Assembly (NCBI GenBank): GCA_021767525.1
Contig: JAASTF010000028.1
Span: forward strand, 1 to 19,461
Source: Paracoccaceae bacterium
GTDB lineage: Bacteria > Pseudomonadota > Alphaproteobacteria > Rhodobacterales > Rhodobacteraceae
DNA length: 19,461 nucleotides
Direction: 5' to 3'
Under the pieces are notes generated by a model, which worked only from the letters and a program-made list of their open reading frames with translations, was not told the DNA's origin and made no database searches. Below are positions 1 to 7,112 of this stretch, in pieces. The translations under genes were made by a program, and so were the position numbers. How positions within the stretch are numbered: the stretch's first letter is position 1; each line of letters begins with the position of its first letter.

Positions 1-116
1 CGCCGCAACGCCCCGGCATCCACGGTCACGGGCTGACCCAGGTGATCGTGCAGCTGCGCCGCCACGGCCTGCGCACCGCGTTGATCGAGCACTTCGGGAA
101 GTCGTAGATCTGGCAT
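1..116 (-). CDS. STAS-domain protein, N-terminal fragment (chemotaxis-associated)
   Basis: Only the first 38 codons are in the window; the gene continues past position 1. The start is the ATG at 116-114, chosen because a strong Shine-Dalgarno AGGAGG (complement at 121-126) sits 4 bases upstream. The visible protein begins MPDLRLPEVLDQRGAQAVAA and continues with QLHDHLGQPVTVDAGALR. The pattern (a short strand, a D-x-x-x-A helix, then a V-T-V-D-A strand followed by A-L-R) fits the start of small STAS proteins that often head chemotaxis operons in Rhodobacterales, where they precede cheY and cheA. It faces away from cheB, so the core che genes may lie to the left (inference). STAS proteins are small cytoplasmic domains; no catalysis is implied. 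With so little sequence, the family call is a pattern judgement only. Confidence 0.6.
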   Translation of the reverse strand, partial: MPDLRLPEVLDQRGAQAVAAQLHDHLGQPVTVDAGALR

Positions 117-326
117 TCACCCTCCTTTGACGCGTATGCCGGGGACCGCGCGCCCCTGGCGCCATCCCCCTTGCCAGGATGGTCCGCGACCCTGCCGGGG
201 TAGCAGCCCACCCTTAAGAATTGGTTGCGCCGGTCGTGGCGAAACGCCGTGGCAAGCCCCTCATTCGAAAAGGGTTTCTTAAACAGTAGCGACCTACCCT
301 TGCGCGATGCGCCGAGGGAGTTCCGG
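117..326. promoter_or_regulatory. divergent intergenic region between STAS gene and cheB
   Basis: This 210-base gap must carry the promoters of two divergent chemotaxis transcripts. It holds an inverted repeat CCATCC (162-167) / GGATGG (177-182) with a 9-base loop, and a TTAA at 214-217 followed after 7 bases by TTGC (225-228), a 6-of-8 match to the alphaproteobacterial CtrA site TTAA-N7-TTAA. No convincing sigma-70, sigma-28 or sigma-54 promoter was found by eye. The stretch around 211-300 is less GC-rich than the flanking genes, as expected of a promoter region. Confidence 0.4.
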
Positions 327-1313
327 GTGACTGATCAACGTGTTCTGATTGCCGATCCAAACCGTGGACGGCGCCTGTTGTTGCGGGATATCTGCGCCGA
401 ATACGGGGTGGCCGATGCGGTTTGCGCCGACAGCCTGAGCGAAACCTACCGCTTGGCGGAACTGCACCGGCCCCGGCGCGTGGCGGTCGCAGCCTCCCTT
501 GCCGGAACCGGTGATTATGCGGCGCTGCTGGAGATGATGCGTCTGATATCGGCCGATTGCCTGGTCTATGGCGAGGGTACGCGCTCAGGCACCAATCAGG
601 TGCACATGCTCGACGGACCGGAAGGCGCCAGGCGGTTCGTCGCAACCCTGCTGGCTGGGCTTGTGCCCGACCGGGGGATGCCGGCGGCCCCCGTTGCCGT
701 ACCCGAAAGGGGGCCGCGGGGCCGCGGGCCGCAGGCGGCGCTTTTGCTGATTGGCGCCTCGACCGGCGGGGTAGGCGCGCTGGAAACCATCCTGGCGGGA
801 TTTCCGACAGACTGTCCGCCCACGCTGATCGTGCAGCATATGCGCCCCGGCTTTGGCGAAGGGCTGATCCAGCGGCTGGACCGGCTGGTGCGTCCGCGGG
901 TGGTGGCGGCCGAAGACGGGGTGCCTCTGCGCCCGGGCGTCGTGCACATGGCCGCGGGCAATGGCTGTCACCTGGGCGTGGTGCGGCGCTCCGGCCTGGC
1001 GACGCGATTGATTCCCGGGGCCGCAGTGGGGGGGCATTGCCCGTCGGTGGACGTGCTGTTCGATCATGGCGCGGCGCTGGCAGGCAATGTCGCCGTGCGC
1101 GCGGCCCTGCTGACCGGGATGGGCGCGGATGGCGCCGCCGGGCTGGGCCGGCTACGCGCCGCCGGGGCCCATACCATTGCCCAGGATCGTGACAGTTCGG
1201 TCGTGTGGGGCATGCCCCGTGTCGCGGTCGAGATGAACGCCGCCGTCGAGATCCTGCCACTGGGCGGCATCGCGGCAGCGCTGCTGCGCCAGGACAACAT
1301 GCAGGGCGCATGA
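327..1313 (+). CDS. cheB: CheB, chemoreceptor glutamate methylesterase with degenerate receiver domain
   Basis: CheB removes methyl groups from glutamates of chemoreceptors (and can deamidate glutamines) during adaptation, in the cytoplasm at the receptor array. The product is 328 residues from GTG 327, chosen because a purine-rich GAGGGAG lies upstream (314-320) and a receiver-like beta strand VLIADPN follows at once; an upstream ATG at 225 would add 34 residues with no family resemblance. The C-terminal esterase domain (about 135-325) shows the catalytic triad: Ser145 in GASTGG, His171 in QHMRPG, Asp268 in GMGADG. The N-terminal receiver (about 5-115) lacks the phospho-acceptor: the strand that should end in Asp reads RRVAVAAS, the acidic pocket is reduced to one Asp (D10), and the conserved Lys is absent. 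Its TGA overlaps an in-frame ATG for CheD, and cheD follows directly. Confidence 0.93.
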   Translation: MTDQRVLIADPNRGRRLLLRDICAEYGVADAVCADSLSETYRLAELHRPRRVAVAASLAGTGDYAALLEMMRLISADCLVYGEGTRSGTNQVHMLDGPEGARRFVATLLAGLVPDRGMPAAPVAVPERGPRGRGPQAALLLIGASTGGVGALETILAGFPTDCPPTLIVQHMRPGFGEGLIQRLDRLVRPRVVAAEDGVPLRPGVVHMAAGNGCHLGVVRRSGLATRLIPGAAVGGHCPSVDVLFDHGAALAGNVAVRAALLTGMGADGAAGLGRLRAAGAHTIAQDRDSSVVWGMPRVAVEMNAAVEILPLGGIAAALLRQDNMQGA

Positions 1314-1330
1314 TCGGGGGAGGCAGGACG

Positions 1331-1849
1331 ATGATGCAGACAAGACCGGAAACCATCCACGTGGTGCAGGGCGAGTATCGGGTGTCAGACCGGCCCGATG
1401 TGGTGATCACCACTGTCCTGGGTTCCTGCGTGGCGGCCTGTATCTACGATCCGGTGCGCGGGGTGGGAGGCATGAACCATTTTCTGCTGCCCGAAGCCGC
1501 AGGGGGCGCGGGGGATATTCGCCATGCCGCCGCCGCGATGGAGCGATTGATCAATGCGCTGCTGCGCCATGGCGCACAACGCGACCGGATGCAGGCCAAG
1601 CTGTTTGGCGGCGCGCGCATGATCGCCTCGCTGCCCGATATCGGCCGTCAGAACGCCGAAGCCGCCCGGCGGATTCTGGAGACCGACGGCATTCCTGTCA
1701 TCAGCGGCGATGTCTGTGGCACCGAGGCGCGGCGAATCCGCTTCTGGCCCGGAACGGGGCGGGTGCAAATGCTGCTTTTGGGCAATGACGCGCCGTGCCC
1801 GGTCGAACGGCCGACACGGCCCCGCGAAGGCGGGATCGAGCTGTTCTGA
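1331..1849 (+). CDS. cheD: CheD, chemoreceptor glutamine deamidase
   Basis: CheD converts specific glutamines of chemoreceptors to methyl-accepting glutamates and in some species also binds CheC. The product is 172 residues from ATG 1331, chosen for the GGGGGAGG at 1316-1323 seven bases upstream; an alternative ATG at 1310 overlaps the cheB stop and would add 7 residues. The family signature is clear: TTVLGSCVAACIYDP with the catalytic Cys33 and the Thr27 six residues before it, then GGMNHFLLP with catalytic His50, followed by AKLFGGARM and a C-terminal RIRFWPGTGRV strand. It is probably transcribed and translated with cheB. Confidence 0.95.
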   Translation: MMQTRPETIHVVQGEYRVSDRPDVVITTVLGSCVAACIYDPVRGVGGMNHFLLPEAAGGAGDIRHAAAAMERLINALLRHGAQRDRMQAKLFGGARMIASLPDIGRQNAEAARRILETDGIPVISGDVCGTEARRIRFWPGTGRVQMLLLGNDAPCPVERPTRPREGGIELF

Positions 1850-1966
1850 CCTGCACAAATCCCTGCAATTCTTCCTATTTTTCGGGCTCCCCGCCCATAT
1901 CCGCGATAAGGGGCCGTTAACGCGGCGGCCTTACGGTGCCTCCAGATGAAAGGAGTTGCCGCGCCA
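1850..1966. other. intergenic gap, cheD to small membrane protein gene
   Basis: This gap contains several short inverted repeats (for example GGCCG at 1912-1916 with CGGCC at 1926-1930) but no hairpin followed by a T-run, so no clear terminator. A CGATAA at 1904-1909 resembles part of a sigma-28 -10 element but has no matching -35. Transcription may read through from cheD into the receptor genes (inference). Confidence 0.3.
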
Positions 1967-2314
1967 ATGGGACGGTATTTGCCACCCTCTGCCATGTTGC
2001 CCTGGCTGGTGTCGGTTTTCGGCACTCTGGCCCTGGCAGTGCCCTACCTGGCCCCCGCCGCGCGGGACGATGTGGCCGCGTTGATCCTGCTTCCGGGGGG
2101 CGCGCCCGGCCAGGCGTTGCGCGATATCGGCGCGCTTGGTGTGCCAATCCGCGACATCCGCTGGAACGGTCGGCTGGTCGAACTCGATATTGCCGACCTG
2201 CCCCCGGCACAGCGGCTGGGCCTTGCACGGCGCCTGTCTGTCCCGGCCATGCAGATCGCGGTCAGGCCGGCCGCGCTTTGCGCAACACCCCCATTGCAAG
2301 AGGATGCGAAATGA
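1967..2314 (+). CDS. small single-pass membrane protein of unknown function, coupled to a chemoreceptor gene
   Basis: I do not recognise this gene. From ATG 1967 the product is 115 residues; ATG 1946 would add 7. The later start has AGGAG at 1951-1955, 11 bases upstream, while the earlier has no ribosome binding site. It has one hydrophobic segment near the N-terminus (around residues 9-29, with LPWLVSVFGTLALAVPYL) and then a compact alpha/beta-looking domain (VAALILLPGG, ALRDIGALG, IRDIRWNGRLVELDIADL) that may sit in the periplasm, possibly a ferredoxin-like fold (inference). It ends in a short Ala/Arg-rich tail. Its TGA at 2312-2314 overlaps the ATG of the next chemoreceptor gene, a sign of translational coupling and of a linked function. 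GC-rich third positions in this frame, plus the overlap, support it as a real gene. Confidence 0.7.
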   Translation: MGRYLPPSAMLPWLVSVFGTLALAVPYLAPAARDDVAALILLPGGAPGQALRDIGALGVPIRDIRWNGRLVELDIADLPPAQRLGLARRLSVPAMQIAVRPAALCATPPLQEDAK

Positions 2315-3957
2315 GCCCGTTCGACACCCAGGCTTCTGATCTGCTGACCGATATCCGCCGGCGCGGCGGCTTTGGCATCGTGTTTTTGTTGTGGGCAATG
2401 GCGGGGCAGGTTGCGGTCGTGGGCTGGGCGCTGTCGGTGCCCAGCCTCTATGTGCTGGGTGTCGCCACGGCTCTTGCGCTGATCGTGACGCTGGAATACC
2501 GGCGCGCGCCCACCGGCGAGGCGCTGCAACTGACCTCGGCGGCGGCGATGGCGATCAGCGTGGGGCTGGTCGTCTACCAGTTCTCGGGCCACCCCTGGCA
2601 GGTCGACATTCACATGCAGTTCTTCGCCGGCCTGGCGGTGCTGGGGATCTACTGTAACTGGCGGGCTGTCGCGCTTTATACGGGGCTGGTGGCTGTGCAT
2701 CACCTGATGCTGACCCTGCTGCTGCCTGCCGCCGTGCTGCCCGGGGGCACCGATCTGGGCCGGGTTCTGCTGCACGCCGCGGTCCTGCTGGTCGAGGCGG
2801 CGGCGCTGGTGGTGATGGCCCATGTGGTCCGCCACGCGCTGCACGACGCCGAAACCGCAGCCCAAAGATCGGGCGAGGCCCGCAAGGATGCCGAAGCGGC
2901 GCGCCTGGCCCATGCCCGGATGACCGAGGCTGCAGCGGCAGAAAAAGCCGCCGAGGCCGCGATCAAGGAACGCGTCGTGCGCGAGATCGAGGCCGGGCTT
3001 TCGCGACTGAGCCAGGGCGATTTGAAAACCCCGATCGACAGCCCCGCGCACGATCCTTTCCCGGCAGAATATGACGGGATCCGCCAGGCCTTTAACGAAA
3101 CCCTGCGGATGCAGGACGATCTGCTGGCCCGGGTCGACATGGTGGCCACGGCGGTGCGCGACGAGGCGACGGAAATCGAACGCGCGGCGCGGCAATTGTC
3201 GGAACGCGCCGAGGCCCAAACCTCAAGCCTGGGCGATGGACGCATGGCGCTGCAGCATGTGCTGGAATTACTCGAGGAAAGCCTGGAGCAGTCGCAAAAG
3301 GCGACCCGTGAAAGCCATGAAAACGAACGTCAGGCCGAGGCGGGTGGTGCCATCACCCTTGAAGCGGTCAATGCCATGCGCGCGATCGAGGAAAGCTCGG
3401 AGCAGATTTCCCGCATCATCGGCGTAATCGAGGATATCGCCTTTCAGACCAATCTTTTGGCACTGAACGCGGGCGTCGAGGCGGCGCGGGCGGGCGAGGC
3501 TGGGCGCGGCTTTGCCGTTGTCGCCGTCGAGGTACGCGGGCTGGCCGAGCGCGCTGCCGACTCAGCCCGCGAAATACGCGAATTGATCGCCATCGGATCG
3601 CGCCATGTCAGTACCGGTTCTGAGCTGGTGCACCGCACCACCGATGCGCTGACGGGTATCGTCGAACGCGCCTCGGGGGTGCGGCAGTTCATGGACGGGA
3701 TCGCCGCCGCCTCGCAGGATCAGACCACGCGACTGCACCGTGCCAAGACCGTGATCGACCAGGCCGAGGCGATCAATCACCAGACCATGGGCGCCGCCCA
3801 AGAGGCGCAGTCGGTGGCTGTCAGCATCGGACGGCAGGCCGATGCGCTGGTCACCACCCTTCACGCCTATCTGGCGCAGCCAATCGGCATGGACCAGGCC
3901 GATATCGGTCCGCTGCCCGACATGGACAGACCGGCCCGGCTGGCCGGCAGCGCCTGA
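2311..3957 (+). CDS. methyl-accepting chemotaxis protein with polytopic, histidine-bearing membrane sensor
   Basis: A chemoreceptor of 548 residues. The start is ATG 2311, overlapping the previous stop and preceded by AGAGGA; the longer frame upstream is a shadow of the small gene. Residues 20-175 are about six hydrophobic segments rather than the usual two plus a periplasmic domain; they carry His94, His101 and the pair His130-His131 in the recurrent pattern H-x-x-F-F-A...W-R...V-H-H. A coiled linker (175-220) and a HAMP-like module (about 222-285, ending SPAHDPFPAEYDGIRQAF) follow. The signalling hairpin is at about 374-410 (EDIAFQTNLLALNAGVEAAR and GRGFAVVAVEVRGLAERA). No CheR/CheB-binding pentapeptide is seen at the C-terminus. 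The protein should sit in the inner membrane and feed CheA/CheW; its ligand is unknown. Confidence 0.93.
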   Translation: MSPFDTQASDLLTDIRRRGGFGIVFLLWAMAGQVAVVGWALSVPSLYVLGVATALALIVTLEYRRAPTGEALQLTSAAAMAISVGLVVYQFSGHPWQVDIHMQFFAGLAVLGIYCNWRAVALYTGLVAVHHLMLTLLLPAAVLPGGTDLGRVLLHAAVLLVEAAALVVMAHVVRHALHDAETAAQRSGEARKDAEAARLAHARMTEAAAAEKAAEAAIKERVVREIEAGLSRLSQGDLKTPIDSPAHDPFPAEYDGIRQAFNETLRMQDDLLARVDMVATAVRDEATEIERAARQLSERAEAQTSSLGDGRMALQHVLELLEESLEQSQKATRESHENERQAEAGGAITLEAVNAMRAIEESSEQISRIIGVIEDIAFQTNLLALNAGVEAARAGEAGRGFAVVAVEVRGLAERAADSAREIRELIAIGSRHVSTGSELVHRTTDALTGIVERASGVRQFMDGIAAASQDQTTRLHRAKTVIDQAEAINHQTMGAAQEAQSVAVSIGRQADALVTTLHAYLAQPIGMDQADIGPLPDMDRPARLAGSA

Positions 3958-3994
3958 CACCTTTCTCTTCAACCCGATAATCTCCGAGGATGAC

Positions 3995-6205
3995 ATGCTG
4001 AAGAACACCAAGCTGGCGACGCAACTGGTCGGGGCCTTTGCCCTGATCTCGATCCTGATCGTGGCCCTGGGCCTGTTCAGCTGGCAGCGGCTGAACGGTA
4101 TGGACCGGGCCCTGATCGGTATCGGTGAATCGCTGAACAAATCGATCGAGGCGTCGGACCTGCAGAACCGGGTCAACGCGGCCGGTCTGGCGCTGGCCAC
4201 CTTCGTGCAGACCAGTGCCCCCACCGATGGCGAAACCGCCATACAACGCATGGAGGCGGTGCGTGACAGGGCAAGCATGCTGGAAGAGGCCGGGATCGGG
4301 GCAGCCACGGACATGGTGGCCCTGAAAGAGCGCCATATCGCCGAGCTGCGCAGCTTTGCCGATCTCTACATCCAGCGCCGTGCGCTAAAGGATCGCCTGC
4401 GCAGCCTGGGCATCGAACACCGACGCAATATCGGCAAGCTTGTCACCCTTCTGGAAGAGCGCGGCGCCGACATCCCGGCCTATCGCGCGCTGCGGGCATC
4501 GGAAAGCTTTCTGGTGACACGGGTGCGGGTGGACCGCTTTGTCGGCGGCATGCCACCGTCCGAGCTGGATACCGCGCAGCCGCCCTATGAGGCTGCGCTG
4601 GAAAACCTGGCCGCCGTGTCGACCGGGGCGCTGACCGCCGAAGAGCGGGCCATCCTGAACACGGCACAACGCGGGTTGCCGGAATTCTGGTCTACGGTGA
4701 CGGAAATCCGCACTGTCGAGATCGCAAGCCGGCAGCAGCTGGAAGCGGTCAATCAAACCAAAGCCGAGGTGCAGGAGCAGCTGTCGCTTGTGCAGGACGA
4801 GATCGCGACATTGCGCGACCGGCTGAACGCCGACGCGCACAGGCTGCTCGACCAGACGGTTCTTGCGATCCTGGCGGGTGTGGCGCTTGTCACGCTGATG
4901 GGCGGGGCGACGGCCGCCTTCCTGTCGGTTCACATGTCGCGCCGGCTGAATTCGATCGTGGCGCAGACCACCGCGCTGGCCGATGGCGATCTGGATGTCG
5001 AGATCACCGGCACCGACGGCCGGGGCGATCTGGGACAGATCGCGCAAGCTCTGAACGTGTTCCGCGAAAACGCGCTGGCGCGCCAGCAGGCCGAAGCCGA
5101 TCGCCAGCGCATCGAGGCAGAAGCGACCGAAAAGCTGGAGCAGGCCAACCACCGCCAGGGCCGGGTCGTGCATGATATCGAAACCGGCCTGCGCCGGCTG
5201 TCGGCGGGCGAGCTGACACATACCATTCCCAGCCCTGCCAACGATCCCTTCCCGGCCGAATACGAGGATCTGCGCATCGCCTTCAACACGGTGGCCACGA
5301 ACCTGTCGAACGCGATGGGGGGCATTTTCGGCGTGGCCGAGCAGGTGCGCAACGGTTCGGAAGAGATCACCGCCGCCGCGCAGGACCTGGCCGGCCGGGC
5401 CGAAACCCAGGCCGCCACGCTGGAACAATCAGCCGCGGCGCTGAACGAGTTGAGCGAAAGTGTGCGTTCGACCGCCGACCTGGCCCGCGACGCCGAAAAG
5501 GCCACCCAGGATAACCGCGACACTGCCGAGGATGGGGCCACGATCGTCAATGATGCGATCACGGCAATGAAGAAGATCGAGGATTCCTCGGAACAGATCA
5601 CCCGTATCATCGGGGTGATCGACGATATCGCCTTTCAGACCAACCTGCTGGCGCTGAACGCCGGTGTCGAGGCCGCCCGCGCGGGCGAGGCCGGGCGCGG
5701 CTTTGCTGTTGTCGCCTCGGAAGTGCGCGGCCTGGCGCAGCGCGCCTCGGAATCAGCGCGCGAGATCAAGGCGCTGATCTCGGAAAGCACGCAGCAGGTG
5801 GAAACCGGTTCTTCTCTGGTGACGCGCACCGGCGACAGCCTGGCGCAAATCCTGCAAAAGGCCAAAACGGTGTCCGAGCAGGTTTCGGCCATCGCCGTTG
5901 CTGCCAGCGACCAGGCCAGCGCCCTGGGCGAGATCAATGCCGGGGTGAACCAGCTCGACCAGGTGACGCAGCAAAACGCCGCCGTCGCCGAGCAAACCAA
6001 TGCCGCCGCGGGCTCTCTGCAGCAGCAATCGGCCATCCTGGTGTCCGAGTTGTCCAACTTCCGCTTTGACAGGGCAGGGGTGAAACCGGCCAACATGGTG
6101 GAGATGCCGCAACCGGAACAGGCCGTCACCCAGGGCACCTCCGCCGCGATGACGGCGCCGGCCAGATCGGCAAGCGGCGGGCAGGCGCGGTTGGTCGAGT
6201 TCTGA
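3995..6205 (+). CDS. methyl-accepting chemotaxis protein with periplasmic helical sensor
   Basis: A chemoreceptor of 736 residues starting at ATG 3995 behind GAGGA (3986-3990). A first membrane helix (about 9-30, LVGAFALISILIVALGLF) and a second (about 288-312) flank a roughly 255-residue mostly helical periplasmic sensor, long enough for a double four-helix-bundle type (inference). A HAMP domain follows (about 312-362, with ALADGDLDVEITGTDGRGDL), then a second HAMP-like module (about 390-445, DIETGLRRLSAGEL...SPANDPFPAEYEDLR) closely matching that in the preceding receptor. The signalling hairpin is at about 542-580 (DDIAFQTNLLALNAGVEAAR). The C-terminus is a flexible tail ending ARLVEF; an aromatic-ended acidic tail could tether CheR or CheB, but it is not the enteric NWETF. 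The gene is 37 bases after the previous receptor, probably in the same transcript. Confidence 0.95.
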   Translation: MLKNTKLATQLVGAFALISILIVALGLFSWQRLNGMDRALIGIGESLNKSIEASDLQNRVNAAGLALATFVQTSAPTDGETAIQRMEAVRDRASMLEEAGIGAATDMVALKERHIAELRSFADLYIQRRALKDRLRSLGIEHRRNIGKLVTLLEERGADIPAYRALRASESFLVTRVRVDRFVGGMPPSELDTAQPPYEAALENLAAVSTGALTAEERAILNTAQRGLPEFWSTVTEIRTVEIASRQQLEAVNQTKAEVQEQLSLVQDEIATLRDRLNADAHRLLDQTVLAILAGVALVTLMGGATAAFLSVHMSRRLNSIVAQTTALADGDLDVEITGTDGRGDLGQIAQALNVFRENALARQQAEADRQRIEAEATEKLEQANHRQGRVVHDIETGLRRLSAGELTHTIPSPANDPFPAEYEDLRIAFNTVATNLSNAMGGIFGVAEQVRNGSEEITAAAQDLAGRAETQAATLEQSAAALNELSESVRSTADLARDAEKATQDNRDTAEDGATIVNDAITAMKKIEDSSEQITRIIGVIDDIAFQTNLLALNAGVEAARAGEAGRGFAVVASEVRGLAQRASESAREIKALISESTQQVETGSSLVTRTGDSLAQILQKAKTVSEQVSAIAVAASDQASALGEINAGVNQLDQVTQQNAAVAEQTNAAAGSLQQQSAILVSELSNFRFDRAGVKPANMVEMPQPEQAVTQGTSAAMTAPARSASGGQARLVEF

Positions 6206-6279
6206 GGCGCGCCGACGGGCCGGACGCACGGGACAGGAAACCCCGACCGGGCGGGGGCCCAACGCAGGACCAGCCCTTT

Positions 6280-6303
6280 GCCGCGCCCCGCCAAGGGCGC
6301 GGC
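6280..6303. terminator. GC-rich hairpin between convergent genes, possible terminator
   Basis: A perfect 9-bp stem GCCGCGCCC / GGGCGCGGC with a 6-base loop (6289-6294) lies in the gap between the second chemoreceptor gene and the convergent sulfotransferase gene. Neither strand has a T-run after it, so it may act with Rho, or only protect mRNA 3' ends. Confidence 0.45.
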
Positions 6304-6314
6304 GGCCCCGGGCG

Positions 6315-7112
6315 TCAGTCCCCGGGTTTTTCCGGTTTCGGCCCCAAACCCAGACGATACATCAACATCTGGTCGGCCAGGGCGAAACGCTGCAGCCGGT
6401 GACGGGTTTCATCGCGTTCGATCATCGCCTCGAGCCGGGGCCAGCGCCGCGTCTGCTGGCCCTCGGGGTCGGCATTGACGAACCGTCCGGTCAGATCCAC
6501 CTGCACGCCCAGCCGGGTTTCCAGATCGCGTTCCAGCTGCTCCAGCCGGTCGACAGTATAGACCCCGTCAAGCCCCTGCGCCGCCGCAACCGCCTGCTTG
6601 ACCAGCTGCGCGCGGGGCAGGTTGGCCACTTGCGAATAGCCCCGGATGCGGCGGGTCACCAGATAGGCGCAATAGGGGCTGTGGTAGTGATCGCGCACGA
6701 AGCGGCGCCATTTCATGTCGCCCCCGAAGAAATAGGCATCGGGCCCGTTTTCCAGCGCCATACGCATGCCCGTGCGGGCAGGTTGGGCCAGCTCCTGGGG
6801 CGACAGCGCCTCGGCCTGGCGGCGAATGTAGAAATAGAAGGAGGCGATGCGCTCCAGCGGATCGCGCAGAACGGTAAAGACGAAACGCGGCTCGGGCACC
6901 GTTTCCAGCGCCTCCCAGTCGATATGGCCGGAATAGAGCCGGTAGCCCGGAGGAAACTGTGCCGCGCCGGGCCCGGCCTCGGTATGGACACGTATGGGCG
7001 ATACAGCCCCGGCGCCCACGACGCGGGACAGCTCGGAATGGATCGTCTGGCCGGCGGTCTTGGGGATATGCAGAAAGACGATCGTGGTATCGCCGGGGGC
7101 CGCCATCGTCAT
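6315..7112 (-). CDS. sulfotransferase family protein (PAPS-dependent, Sulfotransfer_2 type)
   Basis: Family members transfer sulfate from PAPS to sugar hydroxyls. The product is 265 residues from ATG 7112, which overlaps the TGA of the upstream acyltransferase (ATGA), so translation is probably coupled; a second ATG at 7106 is an alternative. The 5-prime-phosphosulfate loop is clear at residues 14-23 (LHIPKTAGQT, Lys18) and the 3-prime-phosphate motif at 83-93 (RDPLERIASFY, with Ser91 in the usual Ser position). Other blocks include YRLYSGHIDW and YCAYLVTRR. No signal peptide is seen, so it should act in the cytoplasm on a glycan precursor. In this operon a surface polysaccharide is the likeliest acceptor (inference); some bacterial proteins of this family are uncharacterised and the acceptor cannot be read from sequence. 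Confidence 0.88.
   Translation of the reverse strand: MTMAAPGDTTIVFLHIPKTAGQTIHSELSRVVGAGAVSPIRVHTEAGPGAAQFPPGYRLYSGHIDWEALETVPEPRFVFTVLRDPLERIASFYFYIRRQAEALSPQELAQPARTGMRMALENGPDAYFFGGDMKWRRFVRDHYHSPYCAYLVTRRIRGYSQVANLPRAQLVKQAVAAAQGLDGVYTVDRLEQLERDLETRLGVQVDLTGRFVNADPEGQQTRRWPRLEAMIERDETRHRLQRFALADQMLMYRLGLGPKPEKPGD

Noticed and set aside
150..190. Possible sigma-54 promoter (TGGC ... TTGC) between the STAS gene and cheB
   Set aside because: The GG and GC doublets are 13 bases apart on the plus strand and 11 on the minus, not the required 10.
26..211. 61-codon minus-strand open frame at the left edge
   Set aside because: The same strand in another frame has ATG 116 with a perfect AGGAGG and a STAS-like protein; the 61-codon frame has neither.
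1902..1909. Sigma-28-like -10 element before the small membrane protein gene, and a better one (CCCGATAA) at 3973-3980 before the second receptor gene
   Set aside because: Neither has a TAAA-type -35 at the right distance, and the second would start transcription at the ribosome binding site. I do not call flagellar promoters from these alone.
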